From Pedobacter cryoconitis (GTDB taxonomy: Bacteria > Bacteroidota > Bacteroidia > Sphingobacteriales > Sphingobacteriaceae), in NCBI RefSeq assembly GCF_001590605.1, contig NZ_CP014504.1, positions 4,712,001-4,776,000 of the forward strand: a stretch of 64,000 nucleotides of DNA, read 5' to 3'. Positions within the stretch are counted from its first letter, which is position 1. Each line of letters begins with the position of its first letter. The notes beneath the pieces were generated by a model. It saw nothing but the letters and a program-made list of their open reading frames with translations. It was not told where the DNA came from and made no database searches. The translations under genes were made by a program, and so were the position numbers. Below, one piece after another: positions 1 to 8,476 of this stretch.

Positions 1-1584
1 TTGTCAAAGATTATTGTGCCCGGTAATACTTTGATTTTGTGTATCGTCATCACAATTATTGTACTGCTATTCTTTTTCCAGCAATTTGGAACGAAGGTTA
101 TCGGCGCTTCTTTCGGACCGATTATGCTTTGCTGGTTTTGTATGATTGCCTTGCTTGGACTGATCCAGGTATTGCATTACCCTGAGATTTTCAAAGCGCT
201 GAACCCCTATTACGGCGCCAGGTTATTAATGGATCATCCACATGGTTTTTGGCTACTGGGTGCTGTATTCTTATGTACAACGGGCGCGGAAGCACTCTAT
301 TCCGATTTAGGACATTGCGGAAGAAAGAATATCCAGATCAGCTGGATCTTTGTTAAAACAGCCTTAGTATTGAACTATCTTGGTCAGGGCGCATGGGTCT
401 TAATGCAAAGTCCGCAGAAAGATTTCAATGGGATCAATCCTTTCTTTGAAATTGTCCCGCATTTATTCCTGATTCCAGTGGTCATTATTGCAACTATGGC
501 GACCATCATTGCCAGTCAAGCCTTAATTTCAGGTTCCTTTACCTTGATCAGCGAGGCAGTGAGTATGAATTTCTGGCCTAAAGTCACGATTAAATATCCC
601 ACTAATATCAGAGGTCAGATTTATATTCCGAGTATCAATTGGTTACTTTGTATTGGTTGTATCGCAGTCTCTCTTTATTTCAGGACCTCAGAGAATATGA
701 CCGCAGCATACGGGTTTTCTATTACAATCGCCATGCTGATGACCACGATACTGATGTATTATTTTATGCGCTATGTGAAGCACTGGCCACTTTGGCTGGT
801 CATTATCATTGTCAGTGTTTTTGCCGTAGTAGAACTTTCTTTCTTTGTGGCAAACTCCGTTAAAATTGTTAAAAGATTATTCTTCTTAGTCTTCGAAGTA
901 GGTTTGATTTTCACCATGTTTGTTTGGTTCAAAGCGCGTAAGATTACAAATCGATTCTTGAAATTTGTAGAGCTTGAAGAACATGTCCCTATGCTGAAAG
1001 CACTAAGTGAGGATCGCTCGATAGCTAAGTATTGTACCCATCTGATTTATTTGACCAAGGCAAATAATAGCAAGCAAATTGAACAAAAGGTTCTTTATTC
1101 AATATTCAGCCGTAACCCAAAGCGGGCAGATGTGTACTGGTTTGTTCACATTGAAAGAACTGATGAGCCGTATACGATGGAGTTTATGGTAGAGGAGCTT
1201 TCTGACGATAAAATTATCCGTATTGAGTTCAGACTTGGCTTCCGTATTCACCCAAGGATCAATGTGCTGTTTAGAAAAGTGGTACAGGAGATGGTGGCGA
1301 ATAAAGAGATTGACATCACCAGTAAGTATGACTCCCTGAATAAGTTCAATCTGGCAGCAGATTTCCGCTTTGTAATCATGGAGAAATTCCTTTCTTATGA
1401 GAATGAATTCAGTTTAAAAGATGGATTTATCCTGAGAAGTTATTTTGCGATTAAAAGACTGGCCCAATCTGATACCAAGGCTTTTGGACTGGATACGAGC
1501 GAAACGGTCATTGAAAAGATCCCACTGGTGGTTTATCCTGCCGAGAACATTCATTTAAAACGTATTTTCAGACCCGCTAGTTGA
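1..1584 (+). CDS. kup: Kup-family potassium transporter, 5' end cut by the window
   Basis: Potassium permease of the Kup/HAK/KT family, which imports K+ across the inner membrane, probably with protons. The 527 visible residues begin inside the gene: family members are usually about 630-690 residues, and the TTG at base 1 is simply an in-frame codon, so roughly the first 100-150 residues lie outside. Residues 1-310 carry about eight hydrophobic segments and the family signature GAEALYSDLGH at residues 95-105. Residues 330-527 form the soluble cytoplasmic C-terminal domain typical of Kup. It ends with TGA at 1582-1584, inside an AT-rich hairpin. Family assignment is secure; the true start cannot be seen. 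Confidence 0.93.
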   Translation: MSKIIVPGNTLILCIVITIIVLLFFFQQFGTKVIGASFGPIMLCWFCMIALLGLIQVLHYPEIFKALNPYYGARLLMDHPHGFWLLGAVFLCTTGAEALYSDLGHCGRKNIQISWIFVKTALVLNYLGQGAWVLMQSPQKDFNGINPFFEIVPHLFLIPVVIIATMATIIASQALISGSFTLISEAVSMNFWPKVTIKYPTNIRGQIYIPSINWLLCIGCIAVSLYFRTSENMTAAYGFSITIAMLMTTILMYYFMRYVKHWPLWLVIIIVSVFAVVELSFFVANSVKIVKRLFFLVFEVGLIFTMFVWFKARKITNRFLKFVELEEHVPMLKALSEDRSIAKYCTHLIYLTKANNSKQIEQKVLYSIFSRNPKRADVYWFVHIERTDEPYTMEFMVEELSDDKIIRIEFRLGFRIHPRINVLFRKVVQEMVANKEIDITSKYDSLNKFNLAADFRFVIMEKFLSYENEFSLKDGFILRSYFAIKRLAQSDTKAFGLDTSETVIEKIPLVVYPAENIHLKRIFRPAS

Positions 1585-1614
1585 TTAATTACCAATTGTC
1601 ACAATAATTAATCA
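1582..1614 (+). terminator. AT-rich hairpin at the end of kup
   Basis: Perfect 10-bp inverted repeat TGATTAATTA / TAATTAATCA (1582-1591 and 1605-1614) with a 13-base loop, starting at the kup stop codon. It contains only two G/C pairs and is followed by CTAAAAAAC rather than a T run, so it may protect the 3' end rather than terminate on its own. Confidence 0.3.
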
Positions 1615-1730
1615 CTAAAAAACATACCTTCATTATTTACAAACAATATTTCACAAAAAAATTATTAACCTCCTTTTTTAAAATTATATATATAACTTAG
1701 AGTATAAAATTATACCTAATTATATAACCT

Positions 1731-3026
1731 ATGAAAAAAAATCTCTATTTAACGCTTCTCGTTGTATGTGTTATTTCGTTTTCCTGTAAAAAGAAAACTA
1801 TTGATCAGCCGGATCATTCTGATAAAATTTCCGCAGATGTAATAGAATCCATCAAAAAAAAAGGATTTAATACCGATGGAATTATTCGATATAAAGATGG
1901 TTATATCGTAGAAGGAGATATTTTCTTTGACAGTAAGTCATTGTTAAAAGAAAAACCAGAAAGCCCTGTTTTAAACATCGCAAAGTCAGAACAGTATAAA
2001 ACTTATAATCTAGTATCAGGAACCGCCAGGGTGATTACGATTTCATGCAATTTGGGCAGCCCTTATAGTGAAGCCCTGGACCAGGTAATCAGTAATTATA
2101 ATGCTTTACAGCTAAGAATAATTTTTCAAAGAGCCGCCAGTGGCGCAAATATTAACGTAGCTGGGATGAATCAGGGAAGAAACCCGGATGGATCTATCAT
2201 TTTAGGCATTTCTGCTGGCTTCCCCGATATTAATGGAAATCCAGCCCCTTCATTTTCTATCAATACAAATTCACTTGCCGTACCTCCATCTACATCAATA
2301 GCTAAAATTGCTGAAATCATGCAGCATGAAATTGGACATGCCATAGGATTAAGGCATACTGATTATATGACCCGGGCGAGCTGTGGCAGAAATGTTAATG
2401 AAACTGAAACAGAAGTAGGCGCAGCACTTATACCAGGAACTCCATCAGGTTATGACTATGAGTCGTATATGCTTGCTTGTACGGATATGAATGGTCAAGC
2501 GAGAATATTTAATGCAAATGATATTATTGCTTTAAAATATTTATACGGTGGGCCGGAGAGAATAGCCAGAACAATTAAATCTATTTCTTTTAATAATGTA
2601 TTTCTAAGAATGAGCGGTCTTGGATTAACACAGGCCAGAGCTTCGGGCGGAGGAGTTGTCAATTGCCAATACGGTGCAACTGTATTTGAAAAGTTTTATT
2701 TTGTTCCACAAAGTGATGGTAGTTATCTAATTGAATCAGCTGTTTTTCCAAATGTATTTTTAAGACTGGATGGTGCAGGCGTGCAATTTGGATATGCAGG
2801 AGGAACAGTGAACGCACAATATGGCGCAGGTCCGTATGAAAAATTCCTTGTCTTAAAAAATCTTGATGATAGCTATTCCATCTGGTCAACAGCTTTTTAC
2901 GGCACCTGTCTTCAAATTGATGGCAACGGTGTAACACAGCCTGATGCAAATGGGTCGGGAGCAGTTAAAGCGCTGAACTTGATGCCTGCTGAATGGGAAT
3001 CATTCACGATCAGCCCTGCACTTTAA
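1731..3026 (+). CDS. Lipoprotein metalloprotease (HEIGH type, M57-like) with C-terminal repeats
   Basis: Predicted secreted zinc protease. The start MKKNLYLTLL leads into a lipoprotein signal peptide with the lipobox Cys at residue 19, followed by KKK as in many Bacteroidota lipoproteins. Residues 199-209 are HEIGHAIGLRH, the extended zinc-binding motif HExxHxxGxxH of metzincin-like enzymes; the HEIGH form is typical of the 'dual-action HEIGH' (M57) family. Residues about 275-431 contain three similar segments (FLRMSGLGLTQ, FLRLDGAGVQ, CLQIDGNGVT) spaced about 50 residues apart, which suggests a beta-trefoil-like carbohydrate or surface-binding module. It stands alone between kup and the convergent carB. 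Protease class is well supported; substrate and the fold of the C-terminus are inferred. Confidence 0.85.
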   Translation: MKKNLYLTLLVVCVISFSCKKKTIDQPDHSDKISADVIESIKKKGFNTDGIIRYKDGYIVEGDIFFDSKSLLKEKPESPVLNIAKSEQYKTYNLVSGTARVITISCNLGSPYSEALDQVISNYNALQLRIIFQRAASGANINVAGMNQGRNPDGSIILGISAGFPDINGNPAPSFSINTNSLAVPPSTSIAKIAEIMQHEIGHAIGLRHTDYMTRASCGRNVNETETEVGAALIPGTPSGYDYESYMLACTDMNGQARIFNANDIIALKYLYGGPERIARTIKSISFNNVFLRMSGLGLTQARASGGGVVNCQYGATVFEKFYFVPQSDGSYLIESAVFPNVFLRLDGAGVQFGYAGGTVNAQYGAGPYEKFLVLKNLDDSYSIWSTAFYGTCLQIDGNGVTQPDANGSGAVKALNLMPAEWESFTISPAL

Positions 3027-3125
3027 TTGTATTAATAGAGGGGAGGTAAACATTAACAGTACTTAGATTACTATATCTTTCAGAGCTAATAACCCTTCTT
3101 GCATTATTGAGTTTATACTGCAAAA

Positions 3126-3155
3126 AAAGAGGCTGTCCATGTGAACAGCCTCTTT
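3126..3155 (-). terminator. Rho-independent terminator of carB
   Basis: Stem AAAGAGGCTGT / ACAGCCTCTTT (3126-3136 and 3145-3155) with an 8-base loop. On the minus strand the stem is followed by a run of T (bases 3122-3128 are A on the plus strand), as expected after the carB stop at 3167. The T's on the other side are shorter, but it may also serve the convergent gene ending at 3026. Confidence 0.85.
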
Positions 3156-3166
3156 TAAGCAAGTTA

Positions 3167-5983
3167 TTATTTCGATAAATACATCGATTTATCTTTGTAC
3201 AGTTTTCTGAAATATGGATCTTCCAAATCTTTGATAAACCGGATAGATTCACCAGTTGATTTCATCTCAGGGCCTAACTCCTTTGGTACTTCAGGAAACT
3301 TATCGTAAGAGAAAACAGGTTCCTTAATCGCATACCCTTCTAACTTGCGCTCAATTGTGAAGTCCTTCAATTTGTTCACGCCTAACATAATTTTAGCTGC
3401 GATATTGATATAAGGAACATCGTACGCTTTAGCGATGAAAGGAACAGTTCTGGAAGCTCTTGGATTCGCTTCAATTACATAAACCTTCTCGTCTTTCACA
3501 GCAAACTGAATGTTCAGTAAACCAATTACATTTAATGCTCTGGCAATTTTCTTAGAGTAAGTCTCCATGCTCTCCATTACTTTCGCAGAAAGACTGAATG
3601 GAGGTAATACCGCAAATGAATCTCCGGAGTGGATACCAGCTGGCTCAATGTGTTCCATTAAACCTACGATATGTACATCCTCACCGTCACAGATCGAATC
3701 TGACTCCGTTTCTTCTGCTCTGTCAAGGAAATGATCAATCAATACTCTGTTACCTGGCAGATCACCTAATAACTTCACTACTGCTTTTTCCAGATCCTCA
3801 TCATTGATGACAATGCTCATCCCTTGTCCACCTAATACATAACTAGGACGAACCAGTACCGGGTAACCTACTTCATTAGCTACCACGATAGCCTCTTCCG
3901 CATTTTCCGCAACACCATATTTAGGGTAAGGGATTTCCAGTTCTTTTAATAAGTCTGAGAAACGGCCGCGATCTTCAGCAACATCCATATCATTGTAAGA
4001 TGTTCCGATAATCTTAATACCATTCTCATGAAGTTTTTCTGCCATTTTCAAAGCAGTCTGACCACCTAATTGTACAATTACACCCACCGGATTTTCCAGT
4101 TCGATGATTTCACGTACATGTTCCCAGAATACCGGCTCAAAGTATAACTTATCAGCCATATTGAAATCTGTAGAAACCGTTTCAGGATTACAGTTGATCA
4201 TGATCGATTCAAATCCGCTTTCTTTTGCTGCCAGCAAACCATGCACACAAGAGTAATCAAATTCAATCCCCTGACCAATACGGTTCGGGCCTGATCCTAA
4301 TACAATGATTTTCTTTTTATCTGTAGGGATAGATTCATTCTCTTCCTCAAAAGTTGAGTAGTAGTATGGAGTTTGTGCAGAGAATTCAGCAGCACAAGTA
4401 TCTACCATTTTATAAACTCTTCTGATTCCCAATGATTTTCTACGGTCATAAACCTCATCCTCAGTTACATTACCTAACAGGTAAGCAATCTGGATATCAG
4501 AGAATCCTTTTTGTTTCAGGGTGAAGAAGAATTCCTTCGGTATATTATTTAATGAATAACGTTTTAATTCTGTTTCCAGCTGTACCAGTTCCTGGATCTG
4601 AGCTAAGAACCATTTATCAATTCTGGTTACTTTACGGATAGACTCCAATGGAACGCCCATGCTCATTGCATCCTTGATCAGGAATAAGCGGTTCCAGCTT
4701 GGGTGTTCCAAACCGTGCATAATCTCTTCGATACTTCTGTTATGTTTTCCATCGGCACCTAAACCAGCGCGTCCGATTTCTAAACTCTGACAGGCTTTCT
4801 GAAGGGCTTCGATAAAGCTACGGCCAATAGCCATTACTTCACCAACAGATTTCATCTGCAAGCCCAGCTCCATGTTTGCACCTTTAAACTTATCAAAGTT
4901 CCAACGCGGTATTTTAACGATTACATAATCTAAAGTCGGCTCAAAGTAAGCTGAAGTAGTTTTAGTAATCTGATTTTCAATTTCATCCAGGTTGTAACCA
5001 ATCGCCAGCTTAGAAGCAATTTTAGCAATCGGATAACCAGTTGCTTTACTTGCCAGTGCTGATGAACGGGAAACCCTTGGGTTAATCTCGATGGCAATGA
5101 TATCGTCGTTATCAGGGTTAACTGAGAACTGTACGTTACATCCACCCGCGAAAGTACCAATCGCACGCATCATTTTGATTGCCTGGTTACGCATCTCCTG
5201 ATAACAGGTATCAGATAAAGTCATTGCTGGTGCAACTGTAATAGAATCACCAGTATGAATACCCATCGGATCAAAGTTTTCGATCGAGCAAATGATAATC
5301 ACATTATCATTGGTGTCTCTTAATAACTCCAGCTCATATTCTTTCCAGCCTAAGACTGCTTTTTCTACTAATACTTCGTGTGTTGGAGAAGCCTCAAGAC
5401 CACGTTTCAACGCAGCATCAAATTCTTCTTTTTTATGGACAAAACCGCCACCTGATCCACCTAAAGTATAAGAAGGACGGATAACCAGCGGATAGCCGAT
5501 TTCCTGTGCTGCTTCTTTACCTTCAAGGAAAGAGTTTGCAATTTTTGAGGGTGCAACACCCACACCTATATCCACCATTAACTGGCGGAAAGCTTCTCTG
5601 TTTTCTGTTTTTTCAATTGCAGCAACATCAACGCCAATTACTCTAACGCCATGTTTTTCCCAAACACCACGTTCTTCAGCTTCCTTACAAAGGTTTAAGG
5701 CAGTTTGCCCTCCCATTGTTGGCAATACAGCGTCAATTTTCCGCTCTATTAAAATCTGCTCAATAGAGTCTACCGTTAAAGGTCTGAGGTAAACATGGTC
5801 TGCAATGATCTTATCAGTCATAATAGTTGCAGGATTGGAGTTTATAATAGAAACTTCAATTCCTTCTTCTTTTAAGGATAAGGCAGCTTGGGATCCGGAG
5901 TAATCAAACTCACAGGCTTGGCCAATAATAATAGGTCCGGAACCGATAATCAATACTGAACGTATGGAGGTGTCTTTAGGCAT
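3167..5983 (-). CDS. carB: Carbamoyl-phosphate synthase large subunit, short form
   Basis: Makes carbamoyl phosphate from ammonia (delivered by the small subunit CarA), bicarbonate and two ATP, for pyrimidine and arginine synthesis. The 938 residues contain the two homologous ATP-grasp halves: the first with SYTLGGSGGG and the second with SYVLGGQGM, each preceded by a pre-ATP-grasp domain (GSGPIIIGQ near the N-terminus, GSGPNRIGQG about residue 570). It ends soon after the second ATP-grasp half; the roughly 130-residue C-terminal MGS-like regulatory domain present in the 1073-residue E. coli enzyme, which binds UMP, IMP and ornithine, is absent. As far as I know this short form is common in Bacteroidota. 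carA is not in the window. Start MPKDTSIRS follows a -7 box and hairpin leader. Confidence 0.97.
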   Translation of the reverse strand: MPKDTSIRSVLIIGSGPIIIGQACEFDYSGSQAALSLKEEGIEVSIINSNPATIMTDKIIADHVYLRPLTVDSIEQILIERKIDAVLPTMGGQTALNLCKEAEERGVWEKHGVRVIGVDVAAIEKTENREAFRQLMVDIGVGVAPSKIANSFLEGKEAAQEIGYPLVIRPSYTLGGSGGGFVHKKEEFDAALKRGLEASPTHEVLVEKAVLGWKEYELELLRDTNDNVIIICSIENFDPMGIHTGDSITVAPAMTLSDTCYQEMRNQAIKMMRAIGTFAGGCNVQFSVNPDNDDIIAIEINPRVSRSSALASKATGYPIAKIASKLAIGYNLDEIENQITKTTSAYFEPTLDYVIVKIPRWNFDKFKGANMELGLQMKSVGEVMAIGRSFIEALQKACQSLEIGRAGLGADGKHNRSIEEIMHGLEHPSWNRLFLIKDAMSMGVPLESIRKVTRIDKWFLAQIQELVQLETELKRYSLNNIPKEFFFTLKQKGFSDIQIAYLLGNVTEDEVYDRRKSLGIRRVYKMVDTCAAEFSAQTPYYYSTFEEENESIPTDKKKIIVLGSGPNRIGQGIEFDYSCVHGLLAAKESGFESIMINCNPETVSTDFNMADKLYFEPVFWEHVREIIELENPVGVIVQLGGQTALKMAEKLHENGIKIIGTSYNDMDVAEDRGRFSDLLKELEIPYPKYGVAENAEEAIVVANEVGYPVLVRPSYVLGGQGMSIVINDEDLEKAVVKLLGDLPGNRVLIDHFLDRAEETESDSICDGEDVHIVGLMEHIEPAGIHSGDSFAVLPPFSLSAKVMESMETYSKKIARALNVIGLLNIQFAVKDEKVYVIEANPRASRTVPFIAKAYDVPYINIAAKIMLGVNKLKDFTIERKLEGYAIKEPVFSYDKFPEVPKELGPEMKSTGESIRFIKDLEDPYFRKLYKDKSMYLSK

Positions 5984-6075
5984 AAGGCTTTAAAAAAGTC
6001 TAAAGTGTTTTGTTAAAAAATGTTCGTCTTGTAAGACTGATAGCTGGGCGAGATTTTACGTGCTATTGCTGAAGA

Positions 6076-6106
6076 ATCCCGACTGTTCTGTCGGGATGCA
6101 AAGGTA
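6076..6106 (-). promoter_or_regulatory. carB -7 box with a 5'-terminal hairpin
   Basis: On the minus strand TACCTTTG (6099-6106) matches the Bacteroidota -7 consensus TAnnTTTG; no clear -33 TTG is seen at the usual distance. Directly after it is a perfect 8-bp hairpin ATCCCGAC / GTCGGGAT (6076-6083 and 6090-6097, 6-base loop), which would be the extreme 5' end of the carB mRNA, leaving about 90 further leader bases before the ATG. The rest of the 5984-6288 intergenic stretch shows no gene. Confidence 0.55.
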
Positions 6107-6288
6107 CATTATTAGACGGTAATAATTCAGTTTTTTTTCAAAAGAAACCTAAAATAATCAGAACAGAAAAATGGGACGACAGATTGTTAGTGTATGTTTA
6201 TTTTTAATCAGCGTACTTTGAACAAAGTTAGTGCGTTAATGGAAAAGATATAACGCAATCATACAAGCTAAAAAACAAAACTATATTA

Positions 6289-6813
6289 ATGAAAAAAATA
6301 CTATTTGCAGTCTTTGCTACGGTTATTCTGCTAAGCGGATGCGGAACTGTTCAATCCATTATTAAATCCAGTTTCCCATATACTGCCACCCAGGTTATTC
6401 CCAAATCTTCAAAAGTGGACAGCACAGCTTCTGTGACCAGTGCTGCTGGTAGTTTTGATGAAGTCATCGGTAATCAGAGTGGAAATGATTATGTCAGGGA
6501 TATCAGGATTGCATCTGCAAGGATTATTGCTTCCGATCCGAATGATAAAAGCATGGGTATGTTTAAATCCATTAAAATTTTTATTTCCAACGGAAGCAGT
6601 GGCGAAGTCATGGTTGCTTCAAGAAATGATGTATCAGAACATATCGGATCTTCTTTGGTACTGGACATTGACAATTCACGTTTTGTTGATCAGTATATCA
6701 AAGGCAGCAGCCTAAAGGTAAGATTGGAATATGTATTGAGAGAAAAGCTAACCACAGATGTGAGTGTCAGAACTTCTTTAAGCTTCAGCTCTTCACCTGC
6801 CAGTAAAAATTGA
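6289..6813 (+). CDS. Small lipoprotein of unknown function
   Basis: A 174-residue protein with a lipoprotein signal peptide (MKKILFAVFATVILLSGCG; lipobox LSGC, Cys18). The mature part is Ser/Thr-rich with alternating hydrophobic residues (RIIASDPNDKSMGMF, IKIFISNGSSGEVMVASR, SLVLDIDNSRFV), which suggests an all-beta fold, and ends in a Ser-rich tail. I recognise no family. It is probably attached to the inner leaflet of the outer membrane. It is transcribed divergently from carB and ends 46 bases before a good terminator, so it looks monocistronic. Confidence 0.75.
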   Translation: MKKILFAVFATVILLSGCGTVQSIIKSSFPYTATQVIPKSSKVDSTASVTSAAGSFDEVIGNQSGNDYVRDIRIASARIIASDPNDKSMGMFKSIKIFISNGSSGEVMVASRNDVSEHIGSSLVLDIDNSRFVDQYIKGSSLKVRLEYVLREKLTTDVSVRTSLSFSSSPASKN

Positions 6814-6858
6814 TCATAACCTCAGTATCAGGTATTCTTCAAGAATTTTGTTTGGTTT

Positions 6859-6899
6859 AAAAATCCCGTCTGAGATGTTCATCTCTGCTGGATTTTTTT
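6859..6899 (+). terminator. Rho-independent terminator after the 6289 lipoprotein
   Basis: Outer stem AAAAATCC / GGATTTTT (6859-6866 and 6890-6897) encloses an inner stem GAGATG / CATCTC (6872-6877 and 6880-6885) with a 2-base gap, followed by TTTTTTT. This is a typical intrinsic terminator; its T run merges into the -7 box of pnuC. Confidence 0.8.
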
Positions 6900-6906
6900 A
6901 CATTTG
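6899..6906 (+). promoter_or_regulatory. -7 box of pnuC, 4 bases before the ATG
   Basis: TACATTTG fits TAnnTTTG exactly and lies 4 bases before the ATG at 6911. A weak -33 (TTC at 6878-6880, spacer 18) is present. The distance leaves almost no 5' leader, so the transcript is probably leaderless. Confidence 0.5.
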
Positions 6907-6910
6907 ACGC

Positions 6911-7552
6911 ATGGTAGCTCTAGTTGATGTAGTCAGAGAAAGTATTGTTCATTTTTTTAAGATAACCAGCTTGCTGGAATGGTGTGGCGTAATCACAGGA
7001 ACACTTTGTGTCTGGCTGGCTGCAAAGAATAATATTCTGAACTGGCCCCTTGCTATTGTCAGTGTACTGATCTATATTTTCATCTTTTTTGAAAGTAAAC
7101 TTTACTCGGATATGGGCTTACAAGTCTATTTCCTGGTAACTAATGCCTACGGTTGGTATTTCTGGAGTAAAAACAGGAATAATCCTGAAACTTCCAGGCC
7201 CGTCAGTATTATTACCGACAAAGAAATGGCTTTGTCGGCTGTTGCCATTATTTTACTAACTATTCTTCCCGGTACTTTACTGCATTACTTTACCAAGGCA
7301 TCTTATCCATTTTTAGATAGTTTTTGTACTGCATGCAGCCTGGTCGCTCAAATCTTCCTCGCCAGAAAAGTATTACAGAACTGGCTGATCTGGATTTTTG
7401 TTGATATCATTTACGTGGGTGTTTATATTTCAAAAGATCTTTATGCAACTGCAATTATGTACGCTTTATATGTTTATATCGCCTGGGTAGGTTACCAGGG
7501 ATGGAAAAAATCAAGATTGGAAACAGAAATTACAACGAAAAGTCATGACTAA
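6911..7552 (+). CDS. pnuC: PnuC-family vitamin transporter (nicotinamide riboside or thiamine)
   Basis: Inner-membrane facilitator of the PnuC family, which moves unphosphorylated vitamin precursors in, trapped inside by phosphorylation. The 213 residues hold about seven hydrophobic segments with the family pattern: NILNWPLAIVS, SKLYSDMGLQVYFLVTNAYGWYFW, and a C-terminal VDIIYVGVYISKDLYATAIMYA block (quoted here in parts), the region of the substrate-stacking aromatics. It overlaps the NadR-like kinase gene by 8 bases, so the two are translationally coupled; that pairing argues for nicotinamide riboside. However a TPP riboswitch and thiamine genes start only 700 bases downstream, and the thiamine-specific relatives (PnuT) of Bacteroidota occur in such clusters, so thiamine cannot be ruled out. 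Confidence 0.88.
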   Translation: MVALVDVVRESIVHFFKITSLLEWCGVITGTLCVWLAAKNNILNWPLAIVSVLIYIFIFFESKLYSDMGLQVYFLVTNAYGWYFWSKNRNNPETSRPVSIITDKEMALSAVAIILLTILPGTLLHYFTKASYPFLDSFCTACSLVAQIFLARKVLQNWLIWIFVDIIYVGVYISKDLYATAIMYALYVYIAWVGYQGWKKSRLETEITTKSHD

Positions 7553-8066
7553 AAAAATAGCTATTGTTGGACCTGAAAGTACAGGGAAGTCCACACTGAC
7601 AAAATTATTGGCTAAACATTACAACACGCTTTGGGTTCCTGAATTTGCAAGGTATTACTGCGCAGCATTAACAGCTCCTTGTACCATGCAGGATGAAATT
7701 AATATGTTTCATGGACAGCAGGCGCTAGAAGAATCAATTCTGGCTATTGCAGAACAGGAACTGATTTTCTGTGACACCACATTTTTAACAGTAAAAATAT
7801 GGAGCGATGAAATGCTGGGTGAAACTCCTCAACTGGTATTGGATGCTTTGCCATTGAGAACTTATGATCATTACTTACTGCTGAATATTGACTTACCATG
7901 GCAGGAAGATCCACAACGCAATTTCCCACATATGCGGGAACATTTTATGGCGATATGGCACAAAGAATTGAAAAACCTGGGTGCTGACTATGTTTTGATC
8001 AGCGGTATTGAAGATAGATTACAAAATGCGCTCAAAGCAATAGATAAATTTTTGGAGACAAAATAA
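7545..8066 (+). CDS. NadR-like ribosylnicotinamide kinase (P-loop ATPase)
   Basis: A 173-residue P-loop kinase with Walker A GPESTGKST at residues 9-17. It corresponds to the C-terminal nicotinamide-riboside kinase domain of NadR; the N-terminal DNA-binding and NMN-adenylyltransferase parts of the E. coli protein are missing. Other family features are the PEFARYY motif around residue 33, which in NadR kinases helps bind the nucleoside, and CDTTFLTVKIW, the Walker B-like segment. It would phosphorylate the vitamin brought in by PnuC and so trap it. The start overlaps the end of pnuC by 8 bases. Fold and kinase role are well supported; the substrate, nicotinamide riboside, is inferred from family and context. 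Confidence 0.85.
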   Translation: MTKKIAIVGPESTGKSTLTKLLAKHYNTLWVPEFARYYCAALTAPCTMQDEINMFHGQQALEESILAIAEQELIFCDTTFLTVKIWSDEMLGETPQLVLDALPLRTYDHYLLLNIDLPWQEDPQRNFPHMREHFMAIWHKELKNLGADYVLISGIEDRLQNALKAIDKFLETK

Positions 8067-8075
8067 GAATACGAA

Positions 8076-8228
8076 ATGAACGAAACAGAATTTTTAGATT
8101 ATTGTAAAAGTCAATTGACCGGACCAATTAAAGATGAGGATATTATTACCATGTTAACCGCCTGGGGAAGTATCAAATATGCACAGGGATATACGAATGC
8201 ACAAAACGAGAAAGAAGATATAGAATGA
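8076..8228 (+). CDS. Small 50-residue protein downstream of the NadR-like kinase
   Basis: Short gene starting 9 bases after the kinase stop codon: ATG at 8076, TGA at 8226-8228, 50 residues starting MNETEFLDYCK and ending NEKEDIE. It is acidic, soluble, and has an amphipathic middle (DEDIITMLTAWGSIKYAQGY). No signal peptide or membrane segment. The tight spacing and protein-like composition suggest the third gene of the pnuC operon. The operon ends here, because a new promoter and the TPP riboswitch follow. I do not recognise a family. Confidence 0.6.
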   Translation: MNETEFLDYCKSQLTGPIKDEDIITMLTAWGSIKYAQGYTNAQNEKEDIE

Positions 8229-8247
8229 CGGTACAGACGTTGTTAAA

Positions 8248-8277
8248 TTGCTATATCTAAAATATTTTATACATTTG
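8248..8277 (+). promoter_or_regulatory. Promoter of the TPP-riboswitch transcript
   Basis: TTG (8248-8250), a 19-base spacer, then TACATTTG (8270-8277): an exact match to the Bacteroidota pattern TTG-N19-TAnnTTTG. Transcription should begin near 8283, a few bases before the riboswitch. Confidence 0.8.
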
Positions 8278-8285
8278 CCGATATC

Positions 8286-8408
8286 AAAGGGGTGCCTTGT
8301 TTTGTAAAAAACACAAAGACAGGCTGAGATCATACCCATTATTTGAGCGCTGAATTGATTTCATGCGATTCAAATATGCACCTGATCCGGGTAATGCCGG
8401 CGGAGGGA
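8286..8408 (+). ncRNA. TPP (THI-box) riboswitch
   Basis: The conserved thiamine pyrophosphate aptamer is readable: GGGGTGCC at 8289-8296, CTGAGA at 8324-8329 followed by the ATACCC segment, then ACCTGATCCGGGTAATGCC at 8380-8398 and CGGAGGGA at 8401-8408. The P3 arm is long: ATTTGA at 8341 pairs with TCAAAT around 8370. It sits immediately downstream of a strong promoter and upstream of a TonB receptor and thiE, so high TPP should lower import of thiamine or its precursors and ThiE synthesis. The expression platform is the 8409-8481 stretch. Confidence 0.96.
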
Positions 8409-8416
8409 TTGGAGTT

Positions 8417-8476
8417 ATGGAGTTTAATTATGTTGCATTAGCCCTATGTGCAACAGGTTTTACTAAAAAACAGTAG
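8417..8476 (+). promoter_or_regulatory. Riboswitch expression platform: short upstream ORF and hairpin
   Basis: An ATG at 8417, preceded by GGAG at 8411-8414, opens a 19-codon ORF (MEFNYVALALCATGFTKKQ) that stops at 8474-8476, five bases before the in-frame TTG at 8481 of the receptor. A 7-bp hairpin TGTTGCA / TGCAACA (8431-8437 and 8449-8455) lies inside it and contains the alternative GTG start at 8448. Together they could couple receptor translation to the riboswitch. The role is inferred. Confidence 0.4.
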
